Notes under the pieces: generated by a model | The model's input: the letters and a program-made list of their open reading frames with translations, nothing else | The model's database searches: none | Told to the model about the DNA's origin: nothing | Translations under genes and position numbers: made by a program | Shown: piece by piece, positions 44,279 through 56,880 of the stretch | Numbering within the stretch: the stretch's first letter is position 1 | Layout of the letters: each line of letters begins with the position of its first letter | Source of the DNA: Blasia pusilla | Taxonomy: Eukaryota; Marchantiophyta; Marchantiopsida; Blasiales | Length of the DNA stretch: 64,000 nt | Direction of reading: 5' to 3' | Assembly (NCBI GenBank): GCA_050084515.1 | Contig: CM114273.1 | Span: 31,372,001-31,436,000 of the forward strand

Positions 44279-45662
44279 ATGGAGAGACAACATTTCCCAA
44301 CGCTGGCCCAGAAGTTCGCGGGCCAGACTTACCTGGGCTCCAAAATTGTTCCGAGGAGGACCATCAGCCAGGTGTCTGAATCGAACTATGGAGCTTTCCG
44401 CCCCGGAGTTCTTCCCAACGCGTCTGTGTACAATGCCCTCTGCCCCATCGACCTCACCAGAGGCCCGAGCATGGTGCCCTCAGTGTCGAGCAATGTGTTC
44501 GTCCCCGCACCAGCAGAGAAGGGTCTCCAAGGATTCATGATTGACTTTCTCATGGGCGGTGTCTCTGCCGCCGTTTCCAAGACCGCCGCCGCACCCATTG
44601 AGCGTGAAGCTTCTCATCCAGAACCAAGACGAGATGATCAAAAGTGGTCGTCTCTCAGAGCCTTACAAGGGCATCGGCGAATGCTTCAGCCGGACCATCA
44701 GGGATGAAGGAGTCGTCGCTTTGTGGCGTGGAAATCTCGCCAACGTGTTGCGGTATTTCCCAACCCAGGTAAGATCGATCCTTGATCGCGTTTTAATTAT
44801 CTGTCGTGAACTTTCTAGGTGAGCTGGTGAGGGATGACGCTCCCCCGGGTCTGAGAAGTAGCTTTTGCTCTCAGGCTCTGAATTTCGCCTTCAAGGATTA
44901 CTTCAAGAAGCTTTTCGGGTACAAAAAGGACAAGGATGGCTACTGGGTCTGGTTCGCAGGGAATCTCGCATCAGGAGGAGCAGCGGGTGCTTCCTCCCTG
45001 CTATTCGTGTACTCTTTGGATTACGCTCGTACCCGTCTGGGTAACGACATGAAGTCGTCCAAGAAGGGAGGCGGTGAGCGCCAATTCAATGGTCTCCTCG
45101 ATGTCTACAGGAAGACCCTGGCCACCGATGGTATTGCCGGGCTTTACAGAGGATTCAACATCTCCTGCGTGGGTATCATCGTGTACAGAGGTCTCTACTT
45201 CGGAATGTACGATTCGTTGAAGCCAGTTCTTCTGACCGGAAACCTTGAGGTAAGAGGTCCCTAACAGCCTTCTCTTCTTTGTCCTCGCTTCGAGAATTCG
45301 GCGTCTATTGGAGGTTACGCTCCATTTCACAGCGCACTGACGTCTGCTTGTCCCAATTTCCGCAGGGCAACTTCCTGGCTAGCTTCCTCCTCGGATGGTG
45401 CATCACCATCGGTGCCGGGCTCGCGTCCTACCCGATCGATACCGTCCGCCGTAGGATGATGATGACCTCCGGAGAGGCCACCAAGTACGCCAGCTCTCTC
45501 GCGGCGTTCAGGGAGATCGTCGCCAAGGAGGGCACGAAGTCGCTCTTCAAGGGTGCCGGTGCCAACATTTTACGTGCCGTCGCCGGAGCCGGAGTGTTGG
45601 CCGGTTACGATCAGCTCCAGATACTGTTCCTCGGAAAGGCCTACTCGGGCGGAGGCGGTTAA
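44279..45662 (+). CDS. AAC: Mitochondrial ADP/ATP carrier (adenine nucleotide translocator), with frameshift
   Basis: Exchanges cytosolic ADP for matrix ATP across the inner mitochondrial membrane. Three exons: 44279-44768, 44875-45249, 45366-45662; both introns are GT..AG. About 387 residues if the frame were whole, with the N-terminal extension typical of plant carriers. Three repeats carry the carrier signature: APIER (repeat 1), YSLDYARTR (repeat 2), YPIDTVRRR (repeat 3). RRRMMM, diagnostic of ADP/ATP carriers, is at about 45449-45466. [19 protein letters not shown] lies near the end and GGGG precedes TAA at 45660-45662. Exon 1 is 490 bases: two bases are missing after GAGCGT (about 44603-44606), so APIER runs into an unrelated frame instead of [15 protein letters not shown], which is present in the next frame. 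Exons 2 and 3 are clean. Confidence 0.95.
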
Positions 45663-46539
45663 GTTAGCTAGTCCTGGTTTTTCCATCCGACAATGACGAA
45701 AGTCTGCGACCGCTTGAAGTGGCCGATTATTTTACAATTGTTCAATTTTGCCTATCAATAACCCTGTCATCGTGGGGGACTCTTTACAGACTTGCCGGAC
45801 TGGGATGGTTTTACTCTCCACCGTCATTCATAGTGGTCTGTCTGCTTGCCCCGAGATTCTCGTGCCACGTCAGCTTGAGCTTGAGACCGAGACTAGTTAG
45901 TGGTCCGCACCGTCCTGGACCCTAAACCCTAAACCCCCTTTCCCTCCACCTGCCGCCTAGCTCATCTTGAAAGACCGAAGCATGCCATACAATTGCTTGG
46001 CACCTTGCTTTACAGACCGAGAACTATTATACACGGCCTTCGTCTCGAGTAGAAAGGGGTGGCCCACTCGCCGCTTCCGCGTTGTCTGATGTACTTGGAA
46101 GAGTATTGCCTTTTTGTTTTGGACATTGCCTGTAAAGCTTATCCTCACGCGCGTGAATATGCGTGTTGCGCGGGTCGTTCTAGAAATCCGACTGGAGAAT
46201 CTGGATGATGACCGGAGGCCGAATATATAAGGGCATTCATTTTTTCGCGATTTTGTGTTGGATGGATACACTTCTCCCTGCGGAACCTTTTTGGCATGTG
46301 AGCTAGCCTGGCACATCACGGAGTTTTGTCTCTCGAGTGTGTCTGCCCACTAACCACGTCTTCCAGACTCTCACTCTTCCTCTCGCCACCGAACTCGGGA
46401 GTCTCTCACTGTTTGCGAAATGACGCGTGGATGGGAATTTGTGCTGGAATACGTCGAGTCGGATGTATGGTTGGAAATGTGCGGGTTTGTATACTATGTT
46501 CGGTCGGGTGCATGGTATGGATTGTGAATCGGAACATAG
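45663..46539 (+). other. 3' flank of the carrier gene
   Basis: No second gene supported. The probable 3' UTR follows the stop. A telomere-like repeat ccctaaaccctaaaccccc is at 45919-45937. A 120-codon minus-strand frame (45957-46319) matches nothing I recognise and is probably chance. Confidence 0.5.
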
Positions 46540-46790
46540 AGTTCACTCGGATGCATGGTTGTATACGGGGACTGTGGACGGAAGTAGAGCGTCCAGTCGC
46601 ATGCATGGTGGTATATGGGACTGTGGACGGAAATACAGCGTCCAGTCGGATGCATGGTGGTATATGGGACTGTGGACGGAAATATAGCGTCCAGGCGGGT
46701 CCATGGTAGCGACTGTGGGCGGGAATACAGTATCCAGGCGGGTGCATGATAGCGACTGAGGGTGGGAATATAGCGTCCAGTCGGCCGACG
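46540..46790 (+). repeat. Minisatellite, 41-49-bp units
   Basis: The word gtccagtcgg or gtccaggcgg starts units at 46591, 46640, 46689, about 46730 and about 46775, after a more diverged first unit. Each unit also carries tgcatgg and gactgtggacgg. Repetitive frames on both strands (for example 46406-46747 minus) are products of the repeat and not genes. Confidence 0.88.
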
Positions 46791-48284
46791 TAGCCATTTG
46801 AAGCCAGCCCATCTTCATCTTCATTTGATTAAGTCAACGTTTGTGGAGATTGGGCGGGGTCATCTTAATCCATGTGGGCAATATCCATCTCGAAATATCA
46901 CAACGAGACGAATCGTGAGGGCTCCGATCCTTCAACCGCGACCTCTCCCTTGTTTGTGTACGTCCCCGAGTAGCTGATTAATTCAATAACGTCAAAATTT
47001 TCGTAGTTTCGCGAACTATAACCTACGGACATAGGTTTCTACATAGGTAATGCCTAACATATGTCCGTTTACTTTCCGGCGCAACGTTCGCTATCCGGCA
47101 GGTCCTAAAGTTCCCGTTCGCTTTCCGAAGCAGTCTAGGACGATCGCTCTATATGTTAGGCATTACCCATGGAGAAAAATAAGATTCGTTTGTAGCAGCG
47201 TAGGTCTATGAGCTGACATGTTATTAAGATAGTATCTATGTCTGCGTTAACCACTCAGAGCATAATCGTTTCCAAAGATCCCCACTCCCGGACCAAGGAA
47301 AAGTAAACTCGCTGAGCCACTAAGATGCACTCGAACTATTATGGTCGAAGGTGTTTGAGTAAGATCTTGTGTTTAAACCAATGTTACCAGTAGCTCGGGT
47401 GAGTTAGCAAGGAGCACATGAGGTTTAGGGTAAGCTTGAAGGTTTAAGCACGAGAGGAAAAGTTGGAGTCACAGAATTACCGGTAGCTTAGGTGAGCTAG
47501 CGAGGAGAGTGGGAAGCTCATGGATAATTCAACCAGTGAAGCCACTTTCTTCCATGACTCCAAAGAACACAATAGTTTGAGTAATAGTAGAGTGTGGAAG
47601 AGTATGAAAGAACAGTCATGTGCATGCAACAGTTGATCATTGCCACTCATAGAATGACACATGCCGATACAAGATTTACAATACTGGTATGAAGTTTTTA
47701 TCCAAGAGCTACACTAGAGGGATGTAATGCTGCTCCATTCCACAAAGCACGCCTCAAAGGTGGTCTTCAAGTTATCTTAGTGGATTGAGTTTCACACAAA
47801 TGAGGAGCATGTGACACGATACTATTCCTCTATAGTTTCAATAACCTTATAAGTGCCCCGACGTGCATGAGAACTAAGGTCATCCTTTTCAACTTAAATT
47901 TCCACATTGTGTAAAGATGCAAGGATGGATTTTTGCAGCATGGGATTTATGTGGGATATGACACAAGTTTAGGATAAGGATTGTTGTGGTGACTTAGGGT
48001 ACTACAAATGGGACCAGATCACAAGGAAGTAGGGTTGATTTAGACTCACAATCGGGATAAAATGGGCTATGGACCTTGTTTTCTTAATCATTCACATTTT
48101 TAGAGGCACATTACATGCGGCTAATGGTGCCTAAATGACTAATTTAGCCATAAGATCCGTTACATAATAAAAAAAAAGTAGCCCACCAGATCTATTCAAC
48201 TATGTGTGTCTGATCTCATATGAATATTTCATTATTTTATGAAATCCTTGGATTTCCGTAATGTATTTATCAATATTCATAATA
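46791..48284. other. Intergenic; contains an inverted repeat
   Basis: No gene seen. A perfect 17-bp inverted repeat, GGTAATGCCTAACATAT at 47046-47062 and its complement at 47151-47167, encloses 88 bases. tagctcgggtgagttagc and tagcttaggtgagctagc (47392 and 47484) form a short direct repeat. Confidence 0.6.
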
Positions 48285-48538
48285 ATTGGAGATAAGTTGG
48301 ATCATGACAACTATTCTAGGTGGAAATTTAGGATCGAGAACTTCTTCTTAAATCATAAACTACGGGATCTAATCATAGGTGACAAACCCAAGCCCAAATG
48401 AAACTTTAGCAACCTTTAAGTCATAGTGTGGAACAAGAGGGCAACTTATCCTTTGATTTTGATTACCATAAATCATCTATGGTTGGTCAAATTCAAGATG
48501 CAAAGATACCCAAGGAAGCATGGAATCAAGGTTAATGT
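48285..48538 (+). pseudogene. Ty1/copia gag fragment
   Basis: Reads GDKLDHDNYSRWKFRIENFF then LNHKLRDLIIGDKPKPK, a stop, and a continuation with WNKRATYPLILITINHLW. This is the N-terminal Gag pattern of copia elements (Asn-Tyr..Trp-Lys-Phe-Arg, then Leu-x-x-x-Ile-x-Gly). Two in-frame stops. No protease or integrase follows, so only the 5' coding end survives. Confidence 0.75.
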
Positions 48539-50082
48539 TGCACACCAATAAAATCCATGTCCACAGACTCACGTATGTTCCTAGGATGGACATGTGCGTG
48601 CAGGCCCGGGTCTGACAGCCCGCACCCAGGCATGCACCTAGGCCCGCCCACCCATCCGAGATCAGCCACCCCCCAAGTCCAAAAATCCGTCGCCCGTCCT
48701 TGCCATCTATTTCGTAGCCCGCATCGAGCCAAGATAGGCAGCATATCCTGCGCACTCGTTTGATCCCTTCCTGCACATGTTCATGAATCCCAAGCCCACG
48801 CGGGTGATTAGGCTAGAAAAATACTTGAGCGAGGGATCTGTTGTGTCGTGAACCTCGTAGCCAAACGTGCGCTGATGCCGAACATCATAGCTCTAGTAGG
48901 CTCACACTAGGATGGATGCACGTTGGAGAAGTCTCTTGAAGGAGACACAAGATGTGAGAGGCAAGCAAGGCTAGGCGTTTCAAGTGACGAAGGTTGTGAC
49001 CCAGTAAATTGGGAGCAAACGTGAAGCAAGACTTAAGACGAGTTGAAGTCCCATGAGAGTTGGTTGCCTCGAGGGTTAGGAACTTGACTAGCGATTGAGG
49101 TTTTTTCATTGTTTAAGGTCACACCGACCATACCAAATGTGTGTTTGAGATGAATAAGGTGGCGTTGGAAAGATTATGCAAAGACAATTTCAACGTACCA
49201 AAGATCCAAAAAAAACAGTAACAGAGATTGAGAACCTATCTAGGAAACTATTAGATTGGTAGCTAGTTGGGTTGAGGGCCAAAATGATCCGCCTATGAGG
49301 ACTTTCCCAAAGGTGGGGAGTGGGTAGAGATCTCTAGAACTCTATATAAGGGGAGGGAGGTCTCCAAGGGGTGCTTGGACGCTCAACTCTTCTATGGGGA
49401 GCCGCGAGGTGAACCAAGGGAAGGCGATGGATTGGAAGGTTGGTTTCGGGATGTGGACACGAAGCCAAGTCCAAGGGAGCGAATAAAGTATATCGACCTT
49501 GGACCTCGACCCGTGACTCATATCTTGGGTCCTAGTTAGAGTCTCATTCGAGATTCATCGGACAGTTAGAACCGCCAAGCGCGCGAGCACTGTTTTAAGT
49601 GCCTAGACTATCCACGAAGCATGTTCCGAGTCTAAGAGAAGACTTAATTGCCCGTGTTGGAAGTGAGGGGAAGGAATTGTTGAGCTTGATGAATGGCCCG
49701 ATTATAGAACTCAAGGAGACGTAAGGCAGATGGACTCAAATCAGGACTAATGTAAGTATGTTTGGGTGTATATCAAAAGTATAAGTGCGTCTTATTAAAT
49801 GCAAGCTTCCGTATCGCATGAGATCGATGTTCAAAAGAGTAGGCGCATGACACGTTGGGCATGTCCATTTTCGAGCAACCTTGCGTGGAATGCACTAGCT
49901 AGAATATTTGAGTCATTTATTAAAGCTAGGAAATACTTCCCTTCCCCCTTTTCTTATTAAGATTATTATAATTTTTGTATTAGTATGTGTCCAAATATAC
50001 TATATAAATTGGTTTTTTCAAAACTCTCATTATTACGATGTAAGAATATATTTTTTCAAAAAGAAAAAAAAGGGCCTCATAC
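48539..50082. other. Unrecognised sequence between copia remnants
   Basis: No gene recognised. 48600-48720 is C-rich with GCCCGC words, like 56900-57830. The rest could be diverged remains of the element whose gag and 3' end flank it, but no domain can be read. Confidence 0.4.
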
Positions 50083-50640
50083 TTGTTACTAATATGGAAC
50101 AATCAAATGTTTTATGCAAGGGTAAAGAACATTAAGGTACATTATCATTTCATTACAGCGAAAGTCTTAATACGTAAAGTAAACCTTACATATGTGAGCA
50201 CTTATCAACAATTGGCTTACATCTTCACCAAGACACTATATATTTTTATTCCATTTATGTGGAAAGGATACATGTTTGACCTTGAGGGGTACTATTGGCA
50301 TACACCCAAACTCATGATAACTTGTGTAGTTTAGGATAATTACACTTAGACTTACAAGTCAAAAAATGACTTTGTGCAATATTCACTAGGTCCTCACCAT
50401 CCAAGATAGAGTGAGAAGCCTTCGAAGTGGATTCTAGAGCAATAACTTCTTTTCCCTACCTTTGTATATATCAAGAGAGAGGAATGTGGCTCTCTCATTA
50501 TGTTTGTGTACTTTCTCATTCTTTATATGTATGCAAGCTAGCTCCTCTTTGTGTATGTGAATGTGGGCATTGCAGAGTATGTAGTTTTTACATTTGAGTA
50601 TGTGGTGTGTATATCCTTTGCTCTAACACAAATAATGTAA
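50083..50640 (+). pseudogene. Ty1/copia RNase H end and LTR remnant
   Basis: ARVKNIKVHYHFITAKVLIR and VSTYQQLAYIFTKTL are the C-terminus of copia RNase H (canonical HIE-x-HYHF and ADI-FTK). The stop comes after a purine-rich ccttgaggggtact (50280-50293), as expected for a polypurine tract. LTR-like sequence follows with tttgtatatatcaagagag (TATA) near 50461-50479. The right edge is unclear. Confidence 0.75.
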
Positions 50641-52291
50641 CAAAACATATTTCAAGAAGGTTTTGTGATGGTATATAAAGTCTGGATTCTTTTGAATTAG
50701 AGTGGGCAAGGATTATGACCTAGTTGTACCACTTGCACATTTGAGGGTGTATTGATCATCTCTTTGTTGGAAGCATGACATGTGAATATGAATAAATCTA
50801 CGAGAACTAGAAGAGGAAACCTATAGAAACTACCGATTTAAATAGTCATGAAAAATATTTGGCTTTCTCGATTCTTTCATATCCATATGTTGTAATATTC
50901 ATAAGATAGATGGGGATTAAGTATATAGGTAAGACATTTGGTGTATGTTGAATAACAATTCATATATACAAAACAATGTAACTCATCTTGTGCATGTCAT
51001 ACTACGCATATATCTACCAAAAACCTAGAATATATTGTCCTCTAAATCTAAACAACCCTTCAATCCACAAGAAACGTCCAATCCAATCAAAGAGCAACTT
51101 TTACATACCAACAAAAACTTTCCAAAAACATTTCACTAGGGCGAACAAAGGGTAGATTTTGCCTCAAAAAACTGATTTTCGAAACCCAAAAATTGAAATA
51201 TGATCAATATGATTTTTTTTTAGGCAAAAAATGTCATTTTTTACAAGAACCGCAAAAAACATTAAAAAAAGAAAGCATTTAGGCGCGAAGCTAAAAAATT
51301 GGCAAAACATGAGAAAAAACACCAACGTAAAAAAAAAATCTCTAATATTTTTGGAAATTCCTAATATTTATGGGAATATTTTAAAAATATTAGGAATTTT
51401 TGGCCGGAGTCGTTTGTGATGCAACACTTCCACTGGCAACAAATCCCGAATGCTCCAGAAACCACTGCATGTGGCCCTCGGCGCGGCAGTTCTGCCCGCA
51501 TTCATTGCTACTAAAAAAAACCGGGACTTTTAGGCCCAAGCAATACAACAGTTATGCGCGTTTCAAATTGTTCCTTTATTTCGGTGCGCCTCACAAACCT
51601 TCATATTTTTCAAATTAGAGACCTTATTTTAATCACACAAAAAGGACAAAAACATACCAAAACTTGGTTTTGGAGAATGATGAGACCAATTACTTCTTGC
51701 ATAAAACTGTCCAAAGGACCCCAAAAAAACTGTGATTTCTATGTGTATAACATAGGATTTTTTTGAGACTAACTTACAACCACTTTTTCCCATTGCTTCA
51801 TGAGTAGATCTTGGCTTCATTCCAAATAAATTTTCATGTCTTGAAAAACTCTTGGAAAATTGGAGAAAAAAAGTCGTTATTTAATATGTAAATGGTTAAA
51901 TTAAGATTAAATGGATCATGGGTGTTGACTATGAAGTTTGGGAGAACCTTGGTCGATTTTTTTTTGTTTGGTTGGAGCAAATATAGTTAGTTAGCTTAAC
52001 TTAGGATCATTTTGTCATTTAGGGAAAGCAACAAGGATGTGCCATATTAGACTCACTAGCTTGAAAAGTGTAAATACAAGATCCAATCACATAATTTTCT
52101 CCTAAACCAAACTGATTTTAAATGTTAGGTGGTGGTGTATATGAACTTCCATAGCATATATCTTGCAACCATATAAGGTTCTAATTCTGAAAGTTTGAAA
52201 GAAGTCTAAAATGAATCCATTGGATCTCTTAGTGGATCTCCAATTTCCGTAGGAAATATTTTAGGCTACAATAGATAGTCCATATTTTTCT

Positions 52292-52370
<79 letters not shown>

Positions 52371-53779
52371 TAGTGAGAAAGTTGATCCAAGCGATTCCCT
52401 AGATACATTTTTTTCAACTTTTGTGACTTCTCCTTCAAAGTGAGACATTAGGAGAATTATTCGTGCACAAAATTTTTTGTTTGTTGGAAATAAATCATGT
52501 TGTGACAAAAATGCCATCCACAACATGTATGAAATCCTAGGAGAGACTATTGGTTTGTAACCCATAGATTAGGGGCTACGTAGAAAAACTTCATACAATT
52601 GATCACTTCTCAATACGGAGAGAGGAAAGTTGAAGAAATATTATGAAGGACGAGTTGTGGAAATTTGGAGTAGAACTATTGTTCAATTGCAGACGTGGGC
52701 AATGATTTTGAAAGATTAATTAGACCGATCACTTTACGTCAAGAGGGATTCGGATACAAAAGTTGGAACAAAAATTTCATGTGACCAATCACTCTTCTAC
52801 ATAAATATGATCGGAATCATGAGTGCTAGACCAACTACTTGTGATATTCTGATAGGAATCACTCCCGACTTCTCAACTTTGACTCGTGGTCTCGATCAAT
52901 CATTCATATGAGATTGATCATGTTTATGGATGAAAAATTCCACATGAATTAAGGATGACTGACATCCTATTGGTTTTTCAAGGAGATATTTCGTGGCACT
53001 AGTGCTATATTGTAAGAAATAAATGAAGAAAGGAAGAAAGCTTGCAAAGCACAAAAAGAAGTGTAATAAAAACCCACAAAAATACTTGGGATGGTCAACG
53101 ATGGGATGGATCAAAAGAAGACAAAGTTATTATGTTTTGTTCATAGTCTCAATAAACATGAACAAGAAGTATTTCATTGCCATCAATGTAGTGGGTACTC
53201 TTATATTTAATGGGAAACTCTCCTCTCGCGTTTTCCTTAACTACCAGAATATCCACAATGACACTGACATAGCCATCACTATTCTTCAAAGTGTTCTTAC
53301 AAAATTTGTTCGATGTCTCCTTGTAGTTTTGTAATTACAACTAGATAATACAACCCAAGAAAACAAGAATCAATCTCTTTTGGGTTATGTTAATATACTA
53401 GTTGAGAAAGTGGTTTTTTTCAAAAAGTGAAAATTGGTTTGCTTGGGTTCAATGGGTTTAGATGTAGTTGGTAATTGGGCAACTCAAGAGTTCTAAGTCA
53501 GGTGGATTGGCAAAGATTTCTTATTGCAATTGTTTCATCATCATAGAAAAGGTGTGAACTATCCATGCCATTCTTGATAGGTTGAGAGTTTGGAACAATA
53601 GGTATGAGAACATGATCATCACCATGCCCATTTACTAAGTCCACTCTTTCAACATTCAAAGATTATGGAGGAGAATTCCTTCATGGTTCACTAGATTGGA
53701 TAGAATAATTCCTACTGGTGCGATAATACAAGGGTCGTACGTAGCAGAAATGCTACTTGTATTCGTTTGGATTGAAATG
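50641..53779. other. AT-rich intergenic stretch
   Basis: No gene supported. It includes a 15-bp inverted repeat, AAATTCCTAATATTT at 51355-51369 with its complement at 51385-51399, and the AG microsatellite below. Small frames (51231-51419, 53023-53334) show no recognisable family. Confidence 0.5.
52297..52368 (+). repeat. (AG)36 microsatellite
   Basis: 72 uninterrupted bases of AG. The minus-strand frame with a long Ser-Leu run (52266-52565) is a by-product. Confidence 0.97.
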
Positions 53780-56066
53780 TTATGTTAATTGCTCTTCCTC
53801 GTGCTCTTGAATCAAATTTTTTATTACATAGTTATCTTCATCTCTTCCATGAGGGCTAAGGCTTGGACGACACATGAGCCCCTCTAAGTCAAAATTTTCA
53901 ATGTCGCCTATATGGATATCGTGCCTCCCTTTGGTGCCATATATTACACATAGCACATCCACATCCACACCCTCTAGATCCTCATATTGTGATTCGAGTT
54001 CATCTTCATGATTACCATCATGATTTCTTGCATGTAAGTTGAGCTCACTACCATCTTGTTCTTGTCCATCCCTTTCGGAGAAGTATTGCTTGTACAACAA
54101 TGCTTGGCTTGATTTTCGTGAAACACCCTTATCTCCAAAAATTGAGTTTGTGTAGATCTACACCAAATAAATGGCACGCTTGTTGGTTAATTTCGTTATG
54201 TGCTTATTGTGGATAAAACCATAGCTATTATAATTTCTCTCTGGTGAAGAGGAAGAGACAACTTGTGTTAATATGGACGTAGCCAAAGAGCGCAATGTTG
54301 GGGCACGGTGACCGTGCATGCTCCACCAATCAGAGGGACTAATTGAATTGAACAATTCCTTATAAAACTCATCGACGAATAGTTCTTGATGGTTCATAAT
54401 GCTGCCAAACTCTCGCAAAAAAGTACACACATAAGACTTAGCCTTAGTGACATTGAGGCCATTCACTCCCTTTGCATGGCCTTTCAGATATTTTTTGAAA
54501 TCTTTCATGCACTCAATATTTGAAATGATATCTTGAATACTATCAAGAAGATTGTAAGGGACGAGAATGTAGCATATTGCATGACATTTATTGTTAATAA
54601 GTGCACACTGTCTAGAAATGATATCAAACATTTTCATAGCTCTCCATATTGTCACAAAAAAATGCAACGCCTTCCACCTACATCGGGCCATGGAGTTATA
54701 GGAAAAGCACGAATCTCTTCCATTATCTCAAATATGCAGCGATAAATACTCCCCCTCATTGGTTTATGACCATCACAATATTTCAACAAAATAAAAGTTG
54801 GCAAAGCCACAACAAATAATTATTTACCTTCTATCAAAAAATCATGATTGGTCACAATAGTCTCAATCTCTTGTGCCTTCTCCAGGCCCTTCGCCTCGTA
54901 TTAGTCCTATTGAAATACTCCCTAAAATCATTTGTGGCGACCATGGCATGGAACGCCTCCCTCAATCCTAAGACACATCCCAACATTATAAAGTTTGTTG
55001 CAAAGCGTGTGTTTGCACGAAGCAACAATTGTCTCTGCACTTGGTTGGTTTCCATCAATTTGGCCATCAGCCAAGTTCTTGTCTTCACAAATACTTCCAT
55101 CTTGTGAGCTTATGCAAAAATCCTGTCCATCCAAGGTCACTTATCCCATTCTTCGCATACCATATCAAGAGAATGTGATACATATCCACCCCAAAGAATA
55201 TGAGGAAACCTTGCTTCATAATTTTCCCTTATTGCTCGCTAATTTTTGGCATTGTCTATCACAAGTTGCGACACATTATTTGAATCTATGCGCATGATAG
55301 TCCTCTCCATGAGACTTGCCAACCATTCAGCCGTTTGGGATTCCCCCTTGGTATCTATTGACTAGATCATCACCTCATCTTATGGACACGAGACCATGAT
55401 CTTCACTAAAGACTCACTTCTCACATTTGTCAAAAAATCCTTGATGATCATGGCCCCTAAACGTAAATTATCCAATATGCCATCCACCTTTTCCTTCACC
55501 TTCCCGATATATTTCTAAAGTAGAATGGTGTGCAACTAATTGTAACTCGGATATGAATAAACCTTCACTTTTGTTGTTGCTAACACTGCTTGCTTGAAAG
55601 CATCTTACCGTACTACGTTGGATGATATTCCACATTTGTAGAAACACTTTGCCTATTTGTCATTTGCAACTTCTATTCCTTGGATTTTGAAAGAATCCCT
55701 TAGATCAGCTTGCTTCTTTGCGGCGCCACTTGTCGCGCGACTCCACCCAGCTAATCCCTTGCAATCATAGAGAATATTTCTCGGTGTCATATCCCTAACC
55801 CCATCAACTTTGGACACAACCTAAACATTCATTTTTTGCTATACATGAACCCATTTTGAATGTTTTTGTCTCCTCCAGTTCACTCGAGGGTCTCCCTTTC
55901 CTTCTTTTTCTATTTCCCACAAGTACCATGTTTTAAAGATCCTCTTGCACATAAATAGGGACTTCACACATAATTTGGCACAATGGGTATCTTGATTTCC
56001 ATCCTCTATCTTTCGTCTCTCTCGTGTAAAATGCTCCACCATCCGCGTGCTATAATAGGTTTTCAT
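53780..56066 (-). pseudogene. hAT-family transposase, decayed
   Basis: Cut-and-paste DNA transposase. From about 55720 down, fragments in shifting frames match the DUF659/hAT pattern: VKEKVDGILDNLRLGAMIIK, IDTKGESQTAEWLASLMERT, MRIDSNNVSQLVIDNAKN (catalytic-core region) and WGGYVSHSLDMVCEEW, then LLRANTRFATNFIMLGCVLG at about 54990. The C-terminal dimerisation domain is the best preserved part (54691-54158): DWWSMHGHRAPTLRSLATSI and SSSSPERNYNSYGFIHNKH. An acidic tail is at 54100-53780. At least seven stops or frameshifts. A BED zinc finger would be expected near 56000, but only scattered residues are seen. Terminal inverted repeats and an 8-bp target duplication were not found. Confidence 0.88.
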
Positions 56067-56880
56067 AGATTAGAAACAATACTTACATTGCCATTTGCTT
56101 AATGTTCCACGTACCTTTCATCTGTACTTCTTCCCAATATTCCTTCATGCTCTGTTGGAGTTCTCTGGCTTTGCTCATGACAACAGGTAGATACTAACCC
56201 CACCAATAATATTTGGATAATTTTCTATAAATTTATAGTGTCAATAATAATATATATTGACCGGTGAAATGTATGAAAATTACACCAAATATTGTATGTG
56301 AATGCTCCAATAACAATCTCGAAACACTGACTATAAACAAGAAAGTTGAATATGCTAACCTGGATAACCGATATACCTTCAATTATCAAGGTTATCCAAT
56401 GGCAAAACATATCATCATTTATCAAGTTTACCTATCTATGGAGAAAAAAAATTCTACAAAGGAGTAGAGAGAGGGAGACAAGAAAGGAGGAGAGATTATC
56501 AGGGTATACAAAAAAATGAGCAAGTTTACATAGTGGAGGTTATAATGAACCCTTCATTCTCTTTCCTCATCTACTCCCACTTACTATTTATTCCTGAACC
56601 ATTTCCATCAATCACCATTTACCAAATATTTTTTTCTCCTAATCCCAATAATTTTTCAACTAACCTTACTTCTTTAACCATTTTCATTTGCAACTAACCT
56701 ATTTTCTAATACAACTATCCTATCCTATTATATTTTAATATCCGCCCTCTCTCCCCACCTATAGTATCTCCATTTCTTTAACCACTTTCATTTACAACTA
56801 ACCTATTATATAAGGCAACCATTCTATCAAATTGTATTTTAATCTTCTTCTTTCTTCTCCACCCATTCAAGTGCCTTCAA
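56067..56880. other. AT-rich intergenic stretch with a short tandem duplication
   Basis: No gene. tctttaaccattttcatttg (56671) recurs as tctttaaccactttcattta (56774), each followed by caactaacctatt, a period of about 103 bases. It may be noncoding remains of the hAT element or an LTR. Confidence 0.5.

Noticed and set aside
45919-45937. Telomere or chromosome end
   Set aside because: Only two to three telomere-type units inside single-copy sequence; a common short motif in plant DNA.
46406-46747. Repetitive 113-codon minus-strand frame
   Set aside because: Follows the minisatellite units; mirrored by repeat frames on the other strand.
52266-52565. Frame encoding a long Leu-Ser run
   Set aside because: Produced by the (AG)36 microsatellite.
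53780-56066. Active hAT transposon or domesticated gene
   Set aside because: Too many stops and frameshifts across the core; only the dimerisation domain is open and no terminal repeats were found.
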